From positions 899,538-963,537 of the forward strand of contig NW_019091526.1 in assembly GCF_001949145.1 (NCBI RefSeq): a DNA stretch of 64,000 nt, given 5' to 3'. Both the position numbers and the translations under genes were made by a program. Under the pieces are notes generated by a model. It saw only the letters and a list, made by a program, of their open reading frames with translations, had not been told where the DNA came from and searched no databases. Positions within the stretch are counted from its first letter, which is position 1; each line of letters opens with the position of its first letter. Positions 13,001 to 22,900 of the stretch are shown here, piece by piece. This stretch comes from Acanthaster planci. Lineage: Eukaryota; Echinodermata; Asteroidea; Valvatida; Acanthasteridae.

Positions 13001-16000
13001 GAAGATGTAGTAATATATTAGGTAAAAAAATTACTGTTGTGCTAAAATACGATGTGCATTTTATTCAAGGATATTATTTCTGCTATTGCACGGAAAAACT
13101 ACCTCATTAAAGTTCTAGAATTCTCAACGAAATCTTGCATACATGTACTGCATATAGAGTAACTGTGTGATTCTACTGTAATTGGGTACATGTACGTGTA
13201 CTTTCTAAGTTGTGGTCAGATACATGTAGCGGCTAGTGCTCAGATTCATTAGAATTAAATGTCAGCTAGATCATAGAGATACATGAAGTGTTGCAGTATC
13301 AGTTAGGTTCCCCCTTCCCTTTTTTCTCTTTAGAAGTTGAATTCCTTGCTGTCTTATGCAGATCGCTAATCAACTTTTGTAGCCATTTATTTCCAGAGTG
13401 TGTTTGATGAATTTAATGACTTTTGTATATGTACATGTATTTATATACACATACATGTACTGTACATGTATGCACATTCATGTACAATCTTGAAAATGGT
13501 GAAGAAGAGAGGTCTGTAAGGTTGATTTTTTTTAAAAGATAATGCTGGCATGCCTGCCGTTGGTTAACTTCGCGATTTTTTTTTTTTAATCTGGCAGTTC
13601 TAGCTAAGGCCTTTCCTCTGTGAATAGCATGGATCTGGAGGAACTACATTTAGTTCAGTTCGGCTGGCAGTCCGCTTTGTTCATATCCTCCCGCATTGTG
13701 CTTGCGAAAACAGTCAGACGTTAACAGACTGACAGTGAAAGCTTTGCCAGAGAAAGAGAGACGTTCACCGCCTGAAGGTTGACTTGAGAAGGGTTTTGCC
13801 TTAATGCACTGTAATGCAGTTCTTGTGTACCAGTACGTGCATGTCTCTGTTGACCATGATCATCTGTGCTGAAAGACAGCCTTCGATAGATATCATGACA
13901 TCACCATGGCCTACGCGACTTGAACAAAAGACTGTTTTTAAGCAGCTTTGGAAACAAGGAAGGGGCAAGCAAAATGATGAGATGAGACACGTGCAGCTGA
14001 AATATGCGCTTCAAAAATTAATTGACGGCAGATCCCTCGCTGTTGTAAAAAAAATCTCTGAGCCTCATATACATGTATTTATATTAGAAAATTGACAACA
14101 CATTGAAATATTCAGCGAAAGGATAAAAATGTGCTAGAACAGGTCCCTATTGTAGGCAGTAGGATGGGACACATGATGTACCCGCGGTACATGAATGGGA
14201 GATATTGACTTTCTGCATCATTAGAGCGTGTACTGGTACATGTACACCTGTACCATGTAGGTGCTGTCAATGCCACTGTACAGTGTACCTACAGGCTTAC
14301 TTGAAGTACAAAGCATTGGAATTGACATGATTTGTGGAAACATAACATGGTTAGCCTGAGTAGAACTGCTTCTTTTGTCTCTTTCACTGGGCATGTACTG
14401 TACAGTATACACTACCACCTCATGTAAAATGTACATGTACACATGTACATGAACATGTATAGTACTTTATCTTTACCCACACCAATAAATACATACCTGG
14501 TACATGTACATGTATAGAGAATGTTTAAATTATGTACAATGTACATGTACACCATAGGACTTAGTTATTTGCTTTTAACATTACTGATTAAGAGGAAAAA
14601 ACTACATTATACCCATTGTACATTGGACATGTAGAGTCACATGTACATGTAGGTACCATTAAATTAGTAGATGTACATGTAAGATTGTAGGGGGACACCA
14701 GTACCCTAGGCTAGCTAACTATGTTCGCTTTTTAATTTAGGTGTGGCAAGTGTTTTACAGAATATTGTCCACCGATGTGTAAAAAAGTGTAGATGTGGAA
14801 CATTTTCATTCAGTGAGATGTACCAGTACATGTCTGTGTAGATGTTTGTTGGTAATGTGCAGATGGGTGTTTTTCAGAACTCTGTAGTGTCCACTTGGAT
14901 AACATACAAACAAGTGAATTTTGCACATTGTGTGAAGTGTAATGGGACCACTTCATTGAGCGATAACTGTGGTCCAAAAGGAGATATTGGCATTCATGAA
15001 CTCAACCATTTAAAGTGGCTTAAAATTGTTCGATTTTTTTGGGGGGGGTGATTTTGGTTTATCGGTAACCAAGTGCTGCAAATTTCTTTTTACAATGCAG
15101 ATCCTTGAGTTTCTTGATAAATCATTTCTGACCTCTAATTCCTCTGGTTTTTTAAAATTAATGTTGTGAATTAAAAAAAAAAAATCCAGAGTTTTAAGTC
15201 AGCCAGGAAGTGATCCATGGAACATTCTTCACGTACATGTACCAGTATTGTACCATGGTTTTGCCTCAGGGAATAGAACTGTGGCCTGGCATGTTATCAG
15301 ACTTGTGACTGACCATACATTACAAACAATCCTGCTTTGATGGCCAGTTTGCAAAGCCCTCCGCACTTGTGGCAAACCTTGGCTGTGCAACTTCAGATCA
15401 CTTTGCATGTTGGAAGACACGTACTGAGAGTAATGAAATGACCACCAAGCACAAGTGTACATTTGCATTTTGGCATGTGGATGATGCCTACAAAATGAGG
15501 CCACACCTTCACAGAATCACAGTTCCAACACAAGTATGATTTGTTGCCACTCTGACTGGAACAGTGTTTTAACTGCATGCATTTTGTTTTGTATTCCCCT
15601 CTCTCCCTGTTCACATCACCTTGCCAACCAACAGCCTGTAGCTTTTATGACAGACCAGGGTGAGTTGAAATAGAAAACCATGATGCAAAGAAAATGGCAC
15701 AAAATACCCTCTCAGCATCCACCTGTCCACACTAACATAATATAATCTCCCTTGTGTCATCAATTTTGGCTATTAAAACTGTGGAATAACTGTTTCTCAC
15801 CATCGTCTGACTAATTGCATGCACATGTACATGTAAGGTACCGGTAAGTGTGTCTACATTGTATCTAGTCTGCAGGTTGCACCACACCAAATACGCGCCC
15901 ATAGAAAACAGTGCCAAATTGGACCGAGATAGCGCCACCTGTTGACTCTTGTGAAGAGGTTGGCCTCCGTTTTTTCACTGGAAATTCAAGATTATGGCCA

Positions 16001-19000
16001 GAAAGTCACTTTCGTTTCAATTCCAAGGGGGTTAGCCTCGAAACACCTTTTTATTCGCCTTTCAAGGAAGATACCCCAAAATGGCAGTAAAAGTAAGCGC
16101 TCATTTCTGAATGTATAGCCGCCCGCCTCTATCCAAAATAGGCCCGCAATTTGGGGCTTTTTGTGAAAGAAATACCCCGAACTGGAAACTATCAGTGCCA
16201 AATTTGGAATTTATAAAAATATTTGTAGGATCCCTCCTGATTATGGCATGTCTCGTAAAAATCCCATGGGATCACAAAATATTAATGATCTTGCGCGCAG
16301 AAATACAATCATTTGGTGGAATGCACCCTGCTCCATCTAAAATAGTTCTCTCTGCTGCTGTATCATCAAGAAGCTCTTTTGTTGTTAATATTTGCTACCA
16401 CTACTTCAGTTTCTGATCTGTGTCAACGCTGAGTGCTTTTTAATTCCTTCTTTGCCATTTACATGTCAGCCCTAAATGCACAGAGGGAAATTTCTTGTTT
16501 ATAGTGACATACACTGTAGATCTGTTTATCCTGGAGGCCAGGACTTCATACCGGCTCCTGTACCGGTACATGCAAGAAGTCATCCATAAATTGATGCTTA
16601 CCGGTGATGACTCGTAATAATGGACATTAAGGAGAGACTGCACCAGACTGTACAAAAACAATTTTTTTTGGGGGGGGGGAGGATGGAGGGCAATGGAAGA
16701 GAAATAGTCCACATGTACAATGTGGGGAGGGGGGGAGTATGAGCTGTTGTGTTGATGTACCGGTAAAGTGCTCTTCTGTGGTACACTTTGGTTTACATGT
16801 TTGATGAGCAGTTTTGACTGTACATGTTGATGCACGTTATACCGGGCGCAAAGCCAACAAAATCTCAATGAAAAAACTTTGTCCCCAAAGATAGTACATT
16901 TATATTGGATACATGTACATACGTACTGGATTTTGAAATGTTTGGTGCATCAGTTTGGTGTAGTGAATAAAAAAGAAATATTGAGCTCTGGTTTATAAAT
17001 GCCAAGATTCCATTTTGTATGTGTTTGGGAAGGAGTTGAAATGTCCCTTTTACTTTTAATGCTCATTTAAACTGTTCAGGAGAATTTGGGTTTGATACAT
17101 CCTTTTGATTGACTTGGATTTTTTGGTTAATCTGAATGCAGTCATAATGTACATGTATGCCCTCTAAATGGGAAGTGGCCTTTTGTAACATGTTAAAGGT
17201 TTTAAAACAGGAACAATTTTGTGTGTCTGATACATGTACAAAGTGAATCGTACAATACAGTATCTTTCAAATAGCGGTAGTTGTCATAACAAAAATGCCC
17301 TTAGCATGGCACACTTCACAAGACTGCATGTGGTGTTGAGGCTGTTTGTGTGCTGTTGACATGTTTGCTAGCCTGCCTTGGCCTTCTTTCTCTAACCCTA
17401 CTTACCGTACATATTCATGTCCATTAAGCTGAAGTCATGAGTTTTGGTTTTTGTTTTGTTTTCAAGTTACGCTGACTAATGTGCATACTGGTACATACAC
17501 CTGTCATAAACCTGTTTCTGTTAGAATGAAATGCCAACTTCTCAGGCCTTCGTACATGTGACTGCTGTATTAATTAAGTCAATAAAAGACCACTTGTATA
17601 CACTTCACCACTTGTAAGTGAACATGTTCAGTAACGGGAGAAAAATCTAACTTTGACGTCGACGAAACTATTGATTTCTAGAAACATTTGTTGGCATGAC
17701 CTGGCATTCTGCATTTTGTTGAGATAATCAAATCAGTGACTGTCAGCTGCTTTTCACATGTTATTGTTTCTTTCATATGCTAGGAAAAGGTTGTGCAATG
17801 TTGAGTCTATTCACTCAGGTTGAAGTTGGCATTCATCGCTCTTTACTAATACCTTATTTTTCTTTCTTTCTGCATTTTTCTTCAGTCTTTTTCTCCGGGT
17901 CGTAGGCCTACATTCTACCTGTACTGTTAACATTTTGCTGAAGTTTACTCTGTCTGCTTTTTAAAAAGTTCTGTATTCATTTACTCAGTTTTCCTTCTTC
18001 TTTCTTTTGCATGGAAACGCTGTTTTTCATTGATTCCTGCTTTTTTCCCATCCACAATTATGAATTTTGTCTTACTGGATATGCAAAATAAAAAAATTGT
18101 ATTTTCTTTGTTTTTTATTTTCTATTTCCAGCAGCTGAATAATTCTGATAAGATGGGCCAGTCTTCTCCACTGCTAGTCTCAAGCCCCATACAGTCCGCG
18201 GAGATCCCTTCCCCAAAGGGGAGCCCTGCACCTTCTCAGACTCAACTCCCTTCCCGGATGTCCCCACCCCTGACTCCCCCATTGCAAAATGTCCCACCCC
18301 ATACTTCCCCAGCCCCGATTTCCCCAGCTCGGTCCCCACAACTCCAGACTGGTCAATCCCCGACCTCTCCTCCCCGGAAATTTCCACCCCTGAGTTCCCC
18401 ACCCCTTTCTTCCCCTCCCCCAACTTCCCCACCCCCGGCCTCTCCACCCTCAGCTACTGCCCCACCTCGACAGTCCCAGAGTCCAGGCCCCCCTAGCCCA
18501 GCCAAGTCCAATGATGATTCTGAAGCTGGCTTAACAACATCTCCAGTAGGGAGCAGCTTGGAGGACGCAACTGCTAAGCAGGTTGGCGACAAGAGCAGAG
18601 AGGAGAAAGAATCAGAGATGAACCAAGATGATAACAGAGAGGAAGATGATAAAATAATTGGCAGCAGTACACAAGGAGTGGACAAGGAGCAGGATGAGGC
18701 TGATGATGACAACAAAGATGAGCAAGCTGAAGAGGCAGAGAAAGAAACGGGCAGGGCCAATGATAACAGTCAGCTAGCAGATGGACGGGATACTCCTCAA
18801 GCAGAGGAGCGCACTGCAGAGGATAGCCATCAGATTGAAAACAAGGAGTCATTTACAGAGCTAGGCACAGCTGGGGAAGGAGACACGCTGTCAGGAGAAG
18901 GCCTTCATCTGCAAAAGAAGAAAGGACCAGGGGCCAAAGATGACAAAGATCAGGATGGCAGTCAGATTAAAGATGAGGTAGTCAAAGAGCAGACCACAGC

Positions 19001-19928
19001 TGATGAGGGAAAGAGGCTGTTTGGGAGTGGACAGGATGATCATGTAAACGGCATTGAGGAAGATTGCAATCAGATTAGAGACGAGGACACTACCTCGCAG
19101 CAAGGGACAGCTGAAGAGGGGAACAGGATGTCAGGAGAAGGTCATTTGGTACAGGAGGAAGGAGTGGAGGCTGGAGCTAATGGAGATCATGAGGATGGCA
19201 GTCAGGTGAATGACAAGGAGGCAGTCACTGAGCAAGCCATGGCCGACAAGGGGAACAGGCTGCTTGGGAGTGTACAGGAGGATCACGCTCACAGCAATCC
19301 GGAGGACCGCTGTCAGACTGAAGACGGGGATGCAGGCACACAGCAAGGCACAGCTGAAGACGGAGACAGGGAAGAGAAAGGTGTTGATGAGGCAGAAGAG
19401 GATGAGACTGGCAGAGATGAGAAGGAGACTGGGCAAGCAGTGGAGCAACATGCTCAGAGAGATGAAGTGAGCAAAGAAAAGGAGAGCAGCGCAGAGGAAG
19501 AACATCAGTCACCTGAAGAGCCAGCGGAAGAAGAGAAAGCTAACAATGCTGGGGACGCAGTGGACAGTGAGTCTGCTTCAGAGAACATAAACAAAGATGA
19601 AGAAGCCCTTTCGATAGCAGGCTATGAAAACATGAACAAAGGACAGAAAGAGGAGCTGGCCCCAGACAGCGATGGAACCGAGCAAGATGAGTCACCGGCA
19701 CGTCGGGCAGACTCGGGCAAGGAGATGGATTCTGGGATCAGGTCCGAGGAGGACCCTCCCCTGCAGAATGACGACTCAGACAGCTCCACCCCCCGCAAGT
19801 ATACACCCACCCCACCCAAGTCTCCCCGTAAGAGCCAGTCACGGCCGCGCCCAGCCTCACGACGTGGATCTGCCCAGAAACCTGCTGAAAATGGCGTCCT
19901 TGCAAGCATGGAGACAGCTGCTATGTGA
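3932..19928 (+). CDS. DCDC2: DCDC2-type doublecortin-domain protein (5' part outside or unresolved)
   Basis: Eight consecutive exons are in phase: 3932-4011, 5293-5424, 5749-5892, 10837-10903, 11231-11290, 11381-11618, 12224-12743 (with a gap) and 18132-19928. They encode the inter-DCX linker (IQPVGHSNIRVSAK) and a full second DCX domain: HVFRNGGDM, a GAVRRLYHMSGKLVLDGSEL core, ELENEQCYVAAGGEKFKKRG. A basic proline-rich linker follows, then a segment (VFKATEQRKETARAAEVE and AVDLPIDQIAAEEVDEE) that parallels vertebrate DCDC2, then a repetitive tail. DCX domains bind tubulin, and vertebrate DCDC2 localises to the ciliary axoneme and spindle. The terminal exon is about 600 codons, far longer than I recall for the vertebrate tail. 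A DCDC2B or DCDC2C assignment is less likely because of the C-terminal match. The N-terminal DCX1 is not seen. Confidence 0.85.
4012..5292 (+). other. DCDC2 intron
   Basis: The donor is gtaagt at 4012 and the acceptor is tctctcttgacaag ending at 5292. The intron is AT-rich with scattered palindromic TACATGTA and ACCGGTA motifs. No other feature was recognised. Confidence 0.7.
5293..5424 (+). CDS. DCDC2: DCDC2 exon: first half of second DCX domain
   Basis: The exon encodes HVFRNGGDMSPAVRVLLHKN, continues QMLSMVHILDHITSKVTLTS and ends in GAVRR. RNGG, the LDHIT helix and the GAVRRLY strand are DCX hallmarks. I chose the acceptor after ctcttgacaag because it has the best pyrimidine tract and keeps phase with the 3932-4011 exon. 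The donor is gtatgt. Confidence 0.9.
5749..5892 (+). CDS. DCDC2: DCDC2 exon: second half of second DCX domain
   Basis: It continues GAVRR with LYHMSGKLVLDGSELENEQC and then YVAAGGEKFKKRGYN, the most conserved end of a DCX domain, followed by IQNLQQTSPRNKR. The acceptor is ttttccaaag and the donor is gtaggg. It ends in phase 2. Confidence 0.92.
5893..10836 (+). other. DCDC2 intron (4.9 kb), dense in TACATGTA motifs
   Basis: A single intron by phase, since both flanking exons carry the split codon AG|A. The ORFs inside are short and lack family motifs. Clusters of GTACATGTAC and TACCGGTAC palindromes occur near 6180, 7860, 8100, 8300, 8950, 9370, 10190, 10430 and 10560. Confidence 0.6.
10837..10903 (+). 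CDS. DCDC2: DCDC2 exon: proline-rich linker
   Basis: It encodes VLPPVTRRPPPKAKPSPIRE then QQ. The acceptor is tctttccag and the donor is gtacgg. Phase 2 in and phase 0 out match the neighbours. The LPP-V start parallels the LPPIVGSRKSK-type segment that follows DCX2 in vertebrate DCDC2. Confidence 0.8.
11231..11290 (+). CDS. DCDC2: DCDC2 exon: short basic linker
   Basis: Twenty codons reading ERKVLELKKASNKGQPSLNT, phase 0 on both sides. The acceptor is tttttaaatag and the donor is gtgagc. Support comes from phase, splice sites and codon-exact length. Confidence 0.7.
11381..11618 (+). CDS. DCDC2: DCDC2 exon: Pro/Lys-rich linker
   Basis: It encodes KPTHQPREPKPPPPKQEVPA, continues RRLPPKPAAQPEQKPKSRRP and ends AIVKRSREKEEQPKESLDYE. 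This is a basic, disordered, microtubule-binding-like segment. The acceptor is gcatctctag, the donor is gtaagt, and it ends in phase 1. GC content is clearly higher than in the surrounding introns. Confidence 0.8.
12224..12743 (+). CDS. DCDC2: DCDC2 exon with conserved acidic motif and 39-bp coding repeat, gapped
   Basis: It starts DPNSVFKATEQRKETARAAE then VEENNETAVDLPIDQIAAEE, matching a conserved stretch in vertebrate DCDC2 (VFKA...ETR.AAEV...V.VD). After 48 codons it runs into 189 Ns. After the gap the frame reads PLDPTPPPREATP units and ends EATPPQQRTDEQ at a gtgagt donor, phase 0. The frames before and after the gap do not agree for a gap of exactly 189. The true gap length must leave remainder 1 when divided by 3. 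Confidence 0.85.
12372..12560. other. Assembly gap (189 N) inside a DCDC2 coding repeat
   Basis: A run of Ns directly upstream of the 39-bp repeat array. It probably reflects unresolved repeat copies. The size is an estimate, because it breaks the reading frame. Confidence 0.95.
12562..12717 (+). repeat. 39-bp coding minisatellite (13-residue units)
   Basis: Four complete units begin at 12562, 12601, 12640 and 12679. Each encodes PLDPTPPPxEATP, with x alternating R, H, R, H, so there is a 78-bp higher-order period. The array continues into the preceding N gap. The lack of frameshifts among the visible units supports translation. Confidence 0.9.
12744..18131 (+). other. DCDC2 intron (5.4 kb)
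   Basis: The donor is gtgagt at 12744. The acceptor is tttctatttccag, and both flanking exons are phase 0. It contains many TACATGTA palindromes (13170-14700) and a T8-G9 tract near 16661-16678. A strong pyrimidine-rich acceptor-like site lies at about 17885, but no supported exon follows it. Skipped exons cannot be excluded. Confidence 0.55.
18132..19928 (+). CDS. DCDC2: DCDC2 terminal exon: Pro/Ser-rich then acidic repeat tail
   Basis: The exon opens QLNNSDKMGQSSPLLVSSPI in phase 0 and is open for 598 codons to TGA. The first 120 residues are SPP and TSPPP repeats. A glutamate/aspartate-rich tail follows, with five related 36-44 residue units between about 18819 and 19390. It ends in a basic SP-rich stretch (KYTPTPPKSPRKSQSRPRP) and SMETAAM. 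The acidic tail parallels the acidic C-terminus of vertebrate DCDC2 but is much longer. The acceptor is a NAGNAG (CAGCAG), so the first Gln may be optional. Confidence 0.85.
   Translation, partial: QLNNSDKMGQSSPLLVSSPIQSAEIPSPKGSPAPSQTQLPSRMSPPLTPPLQNVPPHTSPAPISPARSPQLQTGQSPTSPPRKFPPLSSPPLSSPPPTSPPPASPPSATAPPRQSQSPGPPSPAKSNDDSEAGLTTSPVGSSLEDATAKQVGDKSREEKESEMNQDDNREEDDKIIGSSTQGVDKEQDEADDDNKDEQAEEAEKETGRANDNSQLADGRDTPQAEERTAEDSHQIENKESFTELGTAGEGDTLSGEGLHLQKKKGPGAKDDKDQDGSQIKDEVVKEQTTADEGKRLFGSGQDDHVNGIEEDCNQIRDEDTTSQQGTAEEGNRMSGEGHLVQEEGVEAGANGDHEDGSQVNDKEAVTEQAMADKGNRLLGSVQEDHAHSNPEDRCQTEDGDAGTQQGTAEDGDREEKGVDEAEEDETGRDEKETGQAVEQHAQRDEVSKEKESSAEEEHQSPEEPAEEEKANNAGDAVDSESASENINKDEEALSIAGYENMNKGQKEELAPDSDGTEQDESPARRADSGKEMDSGIRSEEDPPLQNDDSDSSTPRKYTPTPPKSPRKSQSRPRPASRRGSAQKPAENGVLASMETAAM
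18819..19390 (+). repeat. Acidic protein repeat, 80-81 residue period made of two half-units
   Basis: Half-units start near 18819, 18951, 19059, 19191 and 19302. Each has the pattern (E/Q)DxxQ(I/V/T)xD or xN, then about six residues, then an (x)TAxxGxR-like core. Examples are QDGSQIKDEVVKEQTTADEG, EDCNQIRDEDTTSQQGTAEE and EDGSQVNDKEAVTEQAMADK. The G-T/G-G-A-C-A-G anchor recurs at 18864, 19104 and 19347, spaced 240 and 243 bases, so indels are codon multiples. Confidence 0.85.
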
Positions 19929-22900
19929 GTCATAACATTGTCACACCAAGCCAAAAGAGAGCAAAAATGAACAAAATAAGGAAACACAAAGGTATCCCAC
20001 CACTTTGTGCGTAACAAATCGCTTACAAACTCAGTCCACAGAATCTTAATAGGAAGATGTACCAATGATTCCAGGTAAACATGTACATGTAGTTTTATGC
20101 ACGCATCTTCCTGCCTGTTTAAAAGAAAAAAAGAGTTGTAAATTCTTGGATGTGAAGTTTGCTCTGTGTTCATATAAACATGTACATGTACATGCACTTG
20201 GTGTCACAATGTTGTAACAGTGTAACAGGTGCACAAGTAACAAAGAAGTTGTTTCTGATGTCGTCGTTGCATAATTTTGCCTTCTGGTGTACATATACAG
20301 CTAAGGAAAGAGACACATTCATTTACATTTCAGGTGAAAAAAATGTGCTTTGTTTTCTTGTGCCAAAGTAGATGCCCACACAAAAGTACAACAAAATCTA
20401 AAAGTTGAAAAAGCTGAATGTTTGATCGAGTATTTGTTTTCTGATGCAAAATACCTTTTGCCTACCTTTTAATATTTAGTGCACTCGGTAAAAATGTTTC
20501 AAGTCAGGGCTAAAATAGATCATACATGTAAATCAGGGCTAAGCCATTTAAATTTGAAAAGTTTTGTGAGACATGCCATGTGGGTGGGTGGTAGTCTTGG
20601 AAACATGGTTGAATAAAATCGAGTGGTTCAGCTGAATGTTATTCAGGACATGGTAACGGACATCAGAATTGTATTCCAAATTTTTAATCGTAACATAATG
20701 CTGTTCAGTTGTTTATATAAGACAGGGATTTGGACATTTACTTTTCACTCGTGAAACCAAAAGATTTACATATAATGTACATATAATGCAATTGGATAAA
20801 TACTATCGTATTAGTTTTAGTTCTTGCATTAATTACAGTTCGTGGTTCACTGTGCATTGATTAGACCGTCCATTTTGCACATAACTTTACAAAACATTAC
20901 TATGTTTGACTTGTTTAGACTATATATTTAGCCCTTATGCACTGACCGTCCATGAATTTTGTTGTATATATTCATACTAGTCAGAGAAAAAGACAGAGAT
21001 GCTGTTGATGTGGGAGGTCCATTTCGTTCTATTGCAACTTTTTGCCAGAAGCACATGCCTTAATGTTTTCGATTTCACTTTCCACATCAATACATGTACC
21101 TGTGCACATGTGCTTAAAGTTATCCAAAGACATCACAGACAGTGTACCGATACCATTGGACTGGGTAGATTACGTAGTGAGGTCTTTGTCATTCTGATTC
21201 ATGCATGCACACACACACAGCCATGTTCTTAGCTGTATCCAAGTACCACTGTCTGTATTGTATTCACTTTGGCAGGTTGTATGTTAAGCTCTGCTTTGTC
21301 AGCATTTTTCAGTGTGAAGAGGGAAGTGGGGGGCTGAGGAGCATACTGTTGAAAAATCACGGTGGAATTTAGAAACAAGTATTCAGGCTTCATGCCACAT
21401 TGGCTGCATATTGCATTTATTGTTGGGAGCAATGGACAGACATAAGAACATGGTCTATTCTTAATGTACATTGATGAAAATATCCTTGCTCTGCGTGTAG
21501 TTTCATAGCAGAGCCAATAATGCCTTTGAAACGTTTGAAAGAGCTTAGTATAGGCCGTCTACCACAAGATGTTACTTCAACCATTGGGAAAAGTGTTCAG
21601 TAAGCGAAACCTTATATTCACAGCATTACATGAGTTGACTTTGAAGCTTTTTTCATATGACATTCTACAAAGTCTACACAGCATTGCAGTGCAAATTTGT
21701 TTTTGAAACATTATTGCTATTTCTTTCTTGCTTTACACTCTACACTTATTGGCTACCTGTTTGGTGTCTGTATACAGTTTGGGTCATGTTGTGGTTTTGA
21801 GAATCATTTTTTTTTCCTTCAGTAGCCGCTATGCATCCCCATCAGCATTTTTTATGTATTTTTGCTGCGATAGCATTCATAACTGTAAAATTCTTTGTTG
21901 ATTATCAGCATTGCATAAATGTGGCAGATAAGCCCTAAAGGTTGAGTGGAAATGTTCTCAATACATTTTTGCCATAATTCTTGACACATGTACTTTTGTG
22001 TATGCACTCAGGAAGATGTATTACCAATGTTCAAATTAATTCATTGTGGACATTTTTATTGTCACGTGCTATAACAATATTTTGTGTTCATCCTAAGAAA
22101 ATACATCACAAGTAAGAATATATTATGCACTAATTTAAGGCACTGTATCTTATCTGATCTGTGCTGTGTTGAAGCGTGGTTGTTACATTGTATGTGGCAA
22201 ATTGGAATGAAAGTGAACTCATAGAGCACATTTGAATTGCTTAGATCTTTCTTACTAGGGAAATTCTTTTCATGCTAATATCAACCAAGAAACATAGAGT
22301 ACCCGGTATTCCTAACCATAGCAAAGTATTTGCTAATGAAATGCACTGTGCATGCTAGCACAGTCCAAAAGAAGGATCTTTTACGTAGGCTGGAAACATT
22401 TCAACAAGGAATTCTTCACAAAAGTTTGAAGTACAGTACTCACTTGTAAAGGTGGTTTTGTTTTCGTTTATTTAGTGTCGTTAATTTCTGATGTCATACA
22501 CGTTATCCAGAATTTGTTTCATTTTATTTAAGTGCCGTTATTTCTGAAATACCTTTATCGACTTTGAAACAAACCACTTTGAGAAGTGAAGGATTTATTT
22601 TAAATGTCCAGTAACATTCTTGCTATTAAGACTCCTGGGATTTATAATTCTACTTGAATCAAACATACATGTGGTTCGAATATTGACAGGTATTAACGTT
22701 GGGATTTGGAATTGGTTTCAGTATTTGGGGCCAAGCGATGCGGTAGCTATGTGTATAATTAAAATAGTTCAACTTAAGAAAGTATATTTTTCGTGACAGT
22801 ATATAGAGTTTTGATCTTCCATGATTCTAACTTGCCATTTTATACTGGGAAAAGGTGAATACGAGTTTACTTTAAAATGGCCCGAAGGTATAATGGAGCC

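Noticed and set aside
13814-14095. 93-codon open frame starting MQFLCTSTCM
   Set aside because: No family motif, no splice signals, and it lies within a DCDC2 intron. Its length is consistent with chance.
17886-17940. Extra DCDC2 exon after a strong acceptor (ttcttcag)
   Set aside because: No usable donor was found in frame, and the flanking exons already join in phase 0.
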